NCBI GenBank assembly: GCA_016296565.1
Contig: JAEDJB010000109.1
Span: forward strand, 1 to 6,110
From: Oscillospiraceae bacterium
GTDB taxonomy: Bacteria > Bacillota > Clostridia > Oscillospirales > Oscillospiraceae
Length of the DNA stretch: 6,110 nt
Reading direction: 5' to 3'
A model generated the notes under the pieces. It did not search any database and was not told the origin of the DNA. It saw only the letters and a program-made list of their open reading frames with translations. The position numbers were made by a program, and so were the translations under genes. Positions 1 through 4,692 of this stretch are shown here, piece by piece. The stretch's first letter is position 1. Each line of letters starts with the position of its first letter.

Positions 1-1901
1 CCGGACAGGACCAGGTTGCTCAGGGTGGTGACCTGGGTGATCTGGCTGCTGCGCTGGGGGTCGCCCGGGTCGCCGCTGCCCAGCGCCCAGTAGGTCTGGC
101 CGTCGTACCAGCTGCCGTCGCTGAAGAACACATAGCCCCCCTGATCCCCCAGTCCGTCGTGACCGGCCAGGAAGGCTCCTGTGGTGTCCAGGCCGAAAAG
201 GTTGGCCACCGTGGGCAGGATATCCAGGGTGGAGGTCACCTTGTCCACCTGCCCGGCGGGCAGGTCCTGGGACCAGATGAAGAAGTCTGTGTGCTGGAGC
301 AGGTTCATGTTGTCCACGCCCTTGATCTCCATGTTCAGGGTGTCGTCCATCATGTAGTAGTTGTAGTGGTCGGCGTAGAACACCAGCACGGTGTCCTCCA
401 GCAGGCCCCGCTCCGTGAGCTTATCCACCAGCTCGCCGATGAACCGGTCGGTCTCCATGGCCCCCGCCACGGCGTAGACGTAGTTGCCGTCGGTGCGCTG
501 GGCGGCGGCCTGGGCGGCCTGGGCGTTGGCCTGGTAGATGGCGCTGTCGTCCCCGTAGGGGCCGTGGCCGGAGTAGGTGATGATGAAGGTGAAGAAGGGG
601 TCCCCCTCGGTCATCTGGTCAAAGCCGCTTATCAGATACCGGTCCATCTGGTAGTTCTCCATTTCCATGTCCCCGCCGCTGGTGTAGCTCTCGTAGCCCA
701 GGTTGGGGTGGATGGTTTCCCGGTCGTAGACGGTTCCCTCGCTGTTGTGGAAGGACCGGGCGGTGTACCCGGCGCCGGCAAAGAGGTTTGCCATGGAGTA
801 GGGGTAGTGGTCCCGGGTGTAAACGGAGGTGGGGATGCCCCCGGTGGCGGGGAGCAGGCCGGTGTTGGACATGAACTCGGTGTTGAAGGTACCGGCGGTG
901 ATGTAGGCGGGGGTGTAGTGGTTGGCGAAGGACAGGCTCTCCTGCTTCAGCTGCCACAGGTTGGGCATGTACTCCTCCGACAGCATCCAGGTGTCGATGG
1001 CCTCCAGCTGAACCATAATCAGGTTCTTCCCCGCCAGCAGGCCGGTGTATTCGTTGTCGGCTTTGGCCGCCTCATAGTCGGCGATGTAGGCGTCTACCTC
1101 CTGCCGCTCCTCCTGGTTCATGGTCCCGGCAGGGGCCAGCAGCATCCAGATGTCCCGGACGGTGTACTGATACAGGCCGGAGACCATCAGGGCGTTGGTG
1201 GTGTCGTTGTAGTCCTGGTAGGCAGCGGCGGCGGCGTCCTCGGGGGTGTTCTCCCAGATGACGGTATCCACCTTGGGGAAGCACAGAAAGTGCACCGCCA
1301 GGATGATCACCGCGCCCACAGCCATGATCCCCACGCCGCCCAGGCAGGTCTTTTTGTTCACCTTGGGGGGCGCTGCGTTGAGCATGTGCCCGGCCAGAAG
1401 CAGCAGCAGCACCGCCACCACCGAGGCGGTGATCACCTTCCAGTCAAACTGGAAGTAATCCGCCTTGAAAAAGCTCCCCGTGCCGCCGAAGGTCATGGCG
1501 GAGAAGGAGAAGAACCGGCCGAACATGCTCATAAAGCCGCTGTGGGTGACAGCCAGGCCCACGAATACCCCCAGGGGGATGCCCCGGGACAGGCGCTTGC
1601 CCTTCAGGGGCAGGAGGAACACCAGCCCCGACAGCACCAGGGCCCAGCCCAGGGTGAACAGGGCGGCGGGCAGGTACTTTACCCCCATGATCCCCGCGCT
1701 CCGGTAGGTAAACCGCAGGGTGAAGTCCAGCAGCAGGTAGGCCAGGAACATGGGGACAGGGTACAGGTAGGGAATGGGCCCCTCCATCTCCCGGCTGTAG
1801 AGCCGGTCATGGAGCAGGCAATAGCGAAAAGAAAGGCCCAAGGCCTTTCCTTCCTGCTTTTTCTCTGCTTTTTTTTCCGCTTTCTTGGATGTTTTATTCA
1901 T
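1..1901 (-). CDS. LTA synthase family protein (sulfatase-fold phosphoglycerol transferase), 3' end cut by the window
   Basis: LtaS-type enzymes move glycerol-phosphate from phosphatidylglycerol onto a lipid-anchored polymer on the outer face of the membrane. The visible 633 codons show a Lys/Glu-rich cytoplasmic start (residues 1-20), five hydrophobic segments (about 46-63, 76-99, 107-128, 156-174, 188-208), then a linker and an extracellular sulfatase-fold domain from about residue 290. By alignment to the known LtaS active site, the metal ligands and nucleophile are E300 (VQLEAID), T338 (AGTFNTE; catalytic Thr), D511 and H512 (FYADHY); H385, R394 and H446 match the substrate-site residues. 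ATG at 1899-1901 is chosen because AGAGG (1911-1915) lies nine bases upstream. S. aureus LtaS has 646 residues, so probably only a short C-terminus is missing. Whether it makes true LTA, primes it or decorates another glycopolymer cannot be told from sequence, so no symbol is given. Confidence 0.93.
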   Translation of the reverse strand, partial: MNKTSKKAEKKAEKKQEGKALGLSFRYCLLHDRLYSREMEGPIPYLYPVPMFLAYLLLDFTLRFTYRSAGIMGVKYLPAALFTLGWALVLSGLVFLLPLKGKRLSRGIPLGVFVGLAVTHSGFMSMFGRFFSFSAMTFGGTGSFFKADYFQFDWKVITASVVAVLLLLLAGHMLNAAPPKVNKKTCLGGVGIMAVGAVIILAVHFLCFPKVDTVIWENTPEDAAAAAYQDYNDTTNALMVSGLYQYTVRDIWMLLAPAGTMNQEERQEVDAYIADYEAAKADNEYTGLLAGKNLIMVQLEAIDTWMLSEEYMPNLWQLKQESLSFANHYTPAYITAGTFNTEFMSNTGLLPATGGIPTSVYTRDHYPYSMANLFAGAGYTARSFHNSEGTVYDRETIHPNLGYESYTSGGDMEMENYQMDRYLISGFDQMTEGDPFFTFIITYSGHGPYGDDSAIYQANAQAAQAAAQRTDGNYVYAVAGAMETDRFIGELVDKLTERGLLEDTVLVFYADHYNYYMMDDTLNMEIKGVDNMNLLQHTDFFIWSQDLPAGQVDKVTSTLDILPTVANLFGLDTTGAFLAGHDGLGDQGGYVFFSDGSWYDGQTYWALGSGDPGDPQRSSQITQVTTLSNLVLS

Positions 1902-1947
1902 ATCAGGATACCTCTGGTCTATTCAAGTAGCCTTGTCAATGGGACTA

Positions 1948-1976
1948 AGTTTACACGGAGATTCCAGTCCTGTCAA
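1948..1976 (-). promoter_or_regulatory. Sigma-A type promoter for the LTA synthase gene
   Basis: Read on the minus strand, a perfect -35 box TTGACA (1971-1976) is followed after exactly 17 bases by TAAACT (1948-1953), a 4/6 match to the -10 consensus. Transcription would begin near 1940, giving a leader of about 40 bases before the ATG at 1901. The perfect -35 and ideal spacing support it; the modest -10 leaves doubt. A second TTGACA (1933-1938) has no partner -10. Confidence 0.6.
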
Positions 1977-1989
1977 GGCGTTTTTGGTT

Positions 1990-2050
1990 CCATGTCAGGA
2001 AAAAACCCGGCGTATCCCGGCAAAAATCAAGGGTATGAAACCATGTCAGG
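1990..2050. repeat. 10-bp direct repeat CCATGTCAGG, two copies upstream of the LTA synthase promoter
   Basis: Perfect copies lie at 1990-1999 and 2041-2050, spaced 51 bases start to start. On the minus strand both read CCTGACATGG and sit just upstream of the predicted -35 box. The -35 region itself (CCTTGACAGG, 1969-1978) resembles the motif. They could be operator half-sites for a regulator of the LTA synthase gene, but two 10-base matches are weak evidence and chance is possible. Confidence 0.35.
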
Positions 2051-2085
2051 CGCCCCCAGGTCCCCACAAACCAGAGAGAAGAAAC

Positions 2086-2114
2086 CCAAAGGGAGAGAAC
2101 CTCTCTCCCTTTGG
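2086..2114 (-). terminator. Candidate transcription terminator downstream of glyS
   Basis: A perfect 13-bp inverted repeat (2086-2098 with 2102-2114, 3-base loop). In the minus direction the stem is followed by a T-rich but interrupted tract (GTTTCTTCTCTCT), so it could end the glyS transcript about 210 bases after its stop. The tail is poorer than a canonical T-run, and the hairpin may instead belong to the neighbouring repeat cluster. Confidence 0.45.
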
Positions 2115-2127
2115 TGCTCTTTCCCTT

Positions 2128-2208
2128 ATTTCTCCGGAGAAATGGGGCCCCGCCGGAAGCGTTCTTCGGAACGCCTGAGATACCTTCAACGCCCTACCGC
2201 CCTCTCAG
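2128..2208. repeat. Cluster of short palindromes and hairpins
   Basis: Between the 13-bp hairpin and the REP-like element are: a perfect 16-base palindrome (2128-2143, centre TCCGGA); GGGGCCCC (2144-2151); a 6-bp stem closed by a UUCG tetraloop on the plus strand (2159-2164 with 2169-2174); and a 6-bp inverted repeat CTGAGA/TCTCAG (2175-2180 with 2203-2208). So many back-to-back inverted repeats suggest a structured, possibly mobile, non-coding repeat rather than ordinary spacer. Confidence 0.5.
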
Positions 2209-2303
2209 TCTTTGCCCTGAGGGCAAATCCAGCTCTTGGAATGGTAGTTGGATTTTATCGAACTGTCCCCCGGACAGTTCGACCCCCAGAGGGGGAGCCA
2301 AGG
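2201..2303. repeat. REP-like palindromic intergenic repeat (Oscillospiraceae style)
   Basis: The element begins CCTCTCAGTC and ends GGGGGAGCCAAGG. Inside are a 7-bp stem TTTGCCC/GGGCAAA (2211-2217 with 2221-2227), an inverted pair AAATCCA/TGGATTT (2225-2231 with 2250-2256), an 11-bp stem (2258-2268 with 2272-2282) and a CCCCC/GGGGG stem (2283-2287 with 2291-2295). The pattern CTCTCAGTC...GACAG...CCCC..GGGGGAGCCAAGG resembles a dispersed intergenic repeat I recall from Faecalibacterium- and Flavonifractor-type genomes. That resemblance is from memory; the inverted repeats are read directly. It codes for no transposase, so it would need help to move. Confidence 0.55.
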
Positions 2304-2321
2304 GGTGGGCGGTGTGTTCTC

Positions 2322-3755
2322 TTAAAACTCCATCTTCCCCATGAGGTAGTCCTTCAGCTCCCCGATGGGCATACGGACCTGCTCCATGGTGTCCCGGTCG
2401 CGGACGGTGACGCAGCCGTCGCCGGCCTTCTCCCCGTCGCCCACGGTGTCGAAGTCCACGGTGATGCAGAAGGGGGTGCCGATCTCGTCCTGGCGGCGGT
2501 ACCGCTTGCCGATGGAACCGGCCTCGTCGTAGTCCACCATGAAGTACTTGCTCAGCTGCTGCTGGATCTCCAGGGCGGGCTCAGCCAGCTTCTTGGACAG
2601 GGGGAGCACGGCGCACTTGAAGGGGGCCAGGGCGGGGTGCAGGTGCAGGACGGTGCGGATGTCGTCGTTGCCCTTCTTGTCCTGGCCCACCACCTCTTCG
2701 TCGTAGGCGTCAATGAGGAAGGCCAGGGTGACCCGGTCAGCGCCCAGGGAGGGCTCGATGACGTAGGGGATGTAGTGCTCCCCGGACTCCTGGTCGAAGT
2801 AGGTCTGGTCCTTGCCGGAGGTGGTCTGGTGGGCGTTCAGGTCGTAGTTGGTGCGGGAGGCAACGCCCCACAGCTCGCCCCAGCCGAAGGGGAAGAGGAA
2901 CTCAAAGTCGGTGGTGGCGTTGGAGTAGTGGGACAGTTCCTCGGGGTCATGGTCCCGCAGGCGCAGGTTCTCGTCCTGCATGCCCAGCTCCTTCAGCCAG
3001 TTGTGGCAGAACTCCTTCCAGTAGCCGAACCACTCCAGCTCGGTGCCGGGCTTGCAGAAGAACTCCAGCTCCATCTGCTCAAACTCCCGGGTGCGGAAGG
3101 TGAAGTTGCCGGGGGTGATCTCGTTGCGGAAGGACTTGCCCACCTGGCACACGCCGAAGGGCAGCTTCTTCCGGGTGGTGCGCTGGACGTTCTGGAAGTT
3201 CACGAAAATACCCTGGGCGGTCTCGGGACGCAGGTACACGGTGTTCTTGGCGTCCTCGGTAACACCCTGGAAGGTCTTGAACATCAGGTTGAACTGGCGG
3301 ATGTCGGTCCAGTTGTGCTTGCCGCAGGTGGGGCAGGGGATGTTGTGCTCCTCGATGAACTCCTTCATCTCCCCCTGGCTGAGGGCGTCCACGGACTTGC
3401 CCAGGTCGAAGCCGTTCTCCTGGCACCAGTCCTCGATGACCTTGTCGGCGCGGAAGCGCTCCTTGCACTCCTTGCAGTCCATGAGGGGGTCGGAGAAGCC
3501 GCCCACGTGGCCGGAGGCCACCCACACCTGGGGATTCATCAGGATAGCGGCGTCCAGACCCACGTTGTAGGGGTTCTCCTGGACGAACTTCTTCCACCAG
3601 GCCTTCTTCACGTTGTTTTTCAGCTCCACACCCAGGGGGCCGTAGTCCCAGGTGTTGGCCAGGCCGCCGTAAATCTCACTGCCGGGGAACACAAAGCCGC
3701 GGCCCTTGCACAGGGCAACCACCTTGTCCATGGTTTTCTGAGAATTGGAAAGCAT
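2322..3755 (-). CDS. glyS: Glycine--tRNA ligase, dimeric (single-chain) type
   Basis: Cytoplasmic class II aminoacyl-tRNA synthetase that charges tRNA-Gly with glycine using ATP (EC 6.1.1.14). The 477-residue product is typical for the bacterial alpha2 form, not the separate alpha/beta form. Visible parts: N-terminal FVFPGSEIYGG and WDYGPLG (21-42); an insert with CxxC pairs, C94/C97 and C141/C144, that may bind zinc; motif 2 around FRNE (209-212) through REFEQME (223-229); motif 3 GADR (338-341); and an anticodon-binding domain from about residue 376 to the end. ATG at 3753-3755 is chosen because GGGAGGAG (3762-3769) lies six bases upstream. An in-frame ATG 36 codons earlier overlaps the predicted -10 box and cannot be the start. 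It has its own consensus promoter and a leader with a terminator-like hairpin. Confidence 0.97.
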   Translation of the reverse strand: MLSNSQKTMDKVVALCKGRGFVFPGSEIYGGLANTWDYGPLGVELKNNVKKAWWKKFVQENPYNVGLDAAILMNPQVWVASGHVGGFSDPLMDCKECKERFRADKVIEDWCQENGFDLGKSVDALSQGEMKEFIEEHNIPCPTCGKHNWTDIRQFNLMFKTFQGVTEDAKNTVYLRPETAQGIFVNFQNVQRTTRKKLPFGVCQVGKSFRNEITPGNFTFRTREFEQMELEFFCKPGTELEWFGYWKEFCHNWLKELGMQDENLRLRDHDPEELSHYSNATTDFEFLFPFGWGELWGVASRTNYDLNAHQTTSGKDQTYFDQESGEHYIPYVIEPSLGADRVTLAFLIDAYDEEVVGQDKKGNDDIRTVLHLHPALAPFKCAVLPLSKKLAEPALEIQQQLSKYFMVDYDEAGSIGKRYRRQDEIGTPFCITVDFDTVGDGEKAGDGCVTVRDRDTMEQVRMPIGELKDYLMGKMEF

Positions 3756-3769
3756 AGAAATCTCCTCCC

Positions 3770-3788
3770 TCGCCGGGTTCTCCGGCGA
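3770..3788 (-). promoter_or_regulatory. Leader hairpin abutting the glyS ribosome binding site
   Basis: A perfect 7-bp stem TCGCCGG/CCGGCGA (3782-3788 with 3770-3776 on the minus strand, 5-base loop) ends immediately before the Shine-Dalgarno sequence at 3762-3769. It may shape ribosome access or mRNA stability. The hairpin is read directly; any role is inference. Confidence 0.4.
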
Positions 3789-3810
3789 TCGTTTTATTTG
3801 GTCCTGGATC

Positions 3811-3842
3811 AAAAAACCGCCCACATTCGCTCTCTCAGGCGG
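3811..3842 (-). terminator. Intrinsic terminator-like hairpin in the glyS leader (possible attenuator)
   Basis: On the minus strand CCGCCT (3837-3842) can pair with GGGCGG (3817-3822), five G-C pairs plus one G-U, around a 14-base loop, followed directly by six T (3811-3816). It lies inside the roughly 100-base leader between the glyS promoter and its ribosome binding site, where a terminator makes sense only as an attenuator. I find no T-box sequence and no glycine riboswitch signature, so the sensing mechanism, if any, is unknown. The short stem and large loop make it a modest terminator. Confidence 0.45.
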
Positions 3843-3862
3843 AACATATCCATAATAGTTCA

Positions 3863-3890
3863 ATTATATCCAAAATGAGGGTGGTGTCAA
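3863..3890 (-). promoter_or_regulatory. Consensus sigma-A promoter for glyS
   Basis: On the minus strand TTGACA (3885-3890) and TATAAT (3863-3868) are both perfect, separated by 16 bases. Transcription should begin near 3856, giving a leader of about 100 bases. Both boxes being perfect suggests strong basal transcription, which fits a housekeeping synthetase and leaves room for control by attenuation in the leader. Confidence 0.85.
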
Positions 3891-3937
3891 GGCAGGGGGC
3901 ATGGAATGTTCCGGAAACCTCTGTTAAATTAAACATG

Positions 3938-3965
3938 TGTGAAAATCCGCTCTTCAAGCGTCTTA
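3938..3965 (+). promoter_or_regulatory. Candidate ECF-sigma promoter of the chimeric gene
   Basis: TGTGAA (3938-3943, within TGTGAAAAT) and CGTCTTA (3959-3965) are 15 bases apart and resemble the TGTAAC / CGTC pattern of Bacillota ECF promoters, such as those used by the SigM/SigW group. A short leader leads to a strong ribosome binding site at 3983-3991. ECF genes commonly drive themselves, so this may be the old autoregulatory promoter, now probably dependent on another ECF factor. No good sigma-A promoter is seen here. Confidence 0.4.
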
Positions 3966-3998
3966 TCTATGAAAGACAAAAGAAAGGAGGTGCCCTCT

Positions 3999-4637
3999 AT
4001 GACAGAGGCGGCGTTTCTCCCTCTGTTTGACCAATACCACAACATGGTCTACCGCCTGGCCCTGACCTCTCTGCGCTCTGCCCACGACGCGGAGGATATG
4101 GTGCAGACCGTTTTTCTCAAGCTCCTTTCCAGCCCCTCTCCCCCGGCTCCCGGCAAGGAGAAGGCCTGGCTGGCCCAGGTGACGGTGAACGGCTGCCGGG
4201 ACCTGGCCGCGGCTGCGGCCGCGGCGCTGATCCTCTCTCTGGGGACGGCCGGGGCCACCGGCGCGCTCCAATCCGTGAAGGATGTTTTTGCCTGCCTGTT
4301 CGGCTCCTCCCCCGACCAGACCCGGATTCTGGAGGAGATGAGCCGGTCCGTGGGCGCCAGCGCCACGGCGGACGGCCTGCCGGACCTGTCCTATGGGTCC
4401 CTCGAATTCTACGACGCGGACCCCTCTGACCCCTCCATCCAATTCATGGAGAAACAAAGCTATCCCCAAGGGGTTCCCAAAGGGGTCACCACAAGAACCT
4501 TTGAAAACCTCTCCTACGGCAGCATCTGGTCTGATGACGCAGACCTGGTGGCCGCCGGACCCTGGGAGCTCACCTTCCCCCTGGACGCCATGGAAAGCCT
4601 CACCATCGGAGAGCTGACCATTCCCGTGAAGCCGTAA
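3999..4637 (+). CDS. Chimeric ORF: ECF sigma region 2 fused to the membrane and outer part of an anti-sigma-like protein (probable deletion remnant)
   Basis: The 212-residue product has three parts. Residues 3-68 look like ECF sigma region 2: FDQYHNMVYRLAL, then DAEDMVQTVFLKL (30-42), then AWLAQVTVNGCRDL (57-69), the region that normally binds core RNA polymerase and the -10 element. Residues 69-91 are an Ala-rich hydrophobic stretch, a likely single membrane segment. Residues 92-212 resemble the outer domain of DUF4179-type anti-sigma proteins (SVKDVFACLFG, FENLSYGS, GPWELTFPLDA). Sigma region 4, the -35-binding helix-turn-helix, is absent, so it should not work as a normal sigma. ATG at 3999 is chosen for the AAAGGAGGT site eight bases upstream; earlier in-frame starts lack one. 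Intact relatives are expected as two adjacent genes, so I infer in-frame deletion and fusion. The frame is open throughout, so expression is possible. The DUF4179 assignment is from memory. Confidence 0.7.
   Translation: MTEAAFLPLFDQYHNMVYRLALTSLRSAHDAEDMVQTVFLKLLSSPSPPAPGKEKAWLAQVTVNGCRDLAAAAAAALILSLGTAGATGALQSVKDVFACLFGSSPDQTRILEEMSRSVGASATADGLPDLSYGSLEFYDADPSDPSIQFMEKQSYPQGVPKGVTTRTFENLSYGSIWSDDADLVAAGPWELTFPLDAMESLTIGELTIPVKP
4205..4225 (+). repeat. 9-bp direct repeat at the sigma / membrane-segment junction
   Basis: GGCCGCGGC occurs at 4205-4213 and 4217-4225, separated by TGC, giving a 12-base period that encodes the Ala run at residues 69-75. Each copy contains the palindrome GCCGCGGC. 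The repeat lies exactly where sigma-like sequence (CRDL) gives way to the hydrophobic segment, as expected of a recombination or slippage scar. Confidence 0.6.
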
Positions 4638-4651
4638 ATTCTCCCGGCACA

Positions 4652-4685
4652 GAAAAAGACAGGCACGTTGGTGCCTGTCTTTTTC
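4652..4685. terminator. Bidirectional intrinsic terminator between convergent genes
   Basis: A perfect 15-bp inverted repeat (4652-4666 with 4671-4685) around loop GTTG. The stem core is GACAGGCAC/GTGCCTGTC and its outer part is A5/T5, so either strand reads hairpin followed by a U-run. It starts 15 bases after the stop of the chimeric gene and ends 8 bases from the stop of the protease gene, serving both transcripts. Confidence 0.92.
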
Positions 4686-4692
4686 ATCTATA

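Larger units (their letters stand above)
1902..2321. other. Gene-free intergenic stretch rich in inverted repeats
   Basis: This 420-base gap separates the glyS stop from the LTA synthase start. No reading frame in it has a ribosome binding site or a recognisable product. The part nearer the LTA synthase gene (1902-2050) is AT-richer and holds a promoter and a direct repeat. The part nearer glyS (2086-2303) is a chain of hairpins, listed separately. The large gap and full promoter argue that the two co-oriented genes are separate transcription units. Confidence 0.8.

Noticed and set aside
2258..2282. The 11-bp hairpin near the glyS stop as the glyS terminator
   Set aside because: In the minus direction it is followed by ATAAAATCC, not a T-run; it fits better as part of the REP-like element.
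1885..2344. Small plus-strand open frames of 97 and 77 codons in the gap
   Set aside because: They run through the hairpin cluster into the antisense of glyS, lack ribosome binding sites and show no recognisable protein features.
3756..3863. A 36-codon N-terminal extension of glyS
   Set aside because: Its ATG overlaps the perfect -10 box, it lacks a ribosome binding site, and the family's conserved sequence begins after the ATG at 3755, which has GGGAGGAG in front.
159..3878. A 1239-codon open frame on the plus strand spanning the LTA synthase gene, the gap and glyS
   Set aside because: It lies antisense to two clearly recognisable proteins and reads as low-complexity Val/Gly/His/Leu-rich sequence, the usual result of G/C-ending codons on the other strand. 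It has no recognisable domain.
3756..3960. T-box or glycine riboswitch controlling glyS
   Set aside because: No T-box core (GGGTGGNACCGCG-like) and no glycine riboswitch core could be found, and the leader from the predicted start is only about 100 bases.
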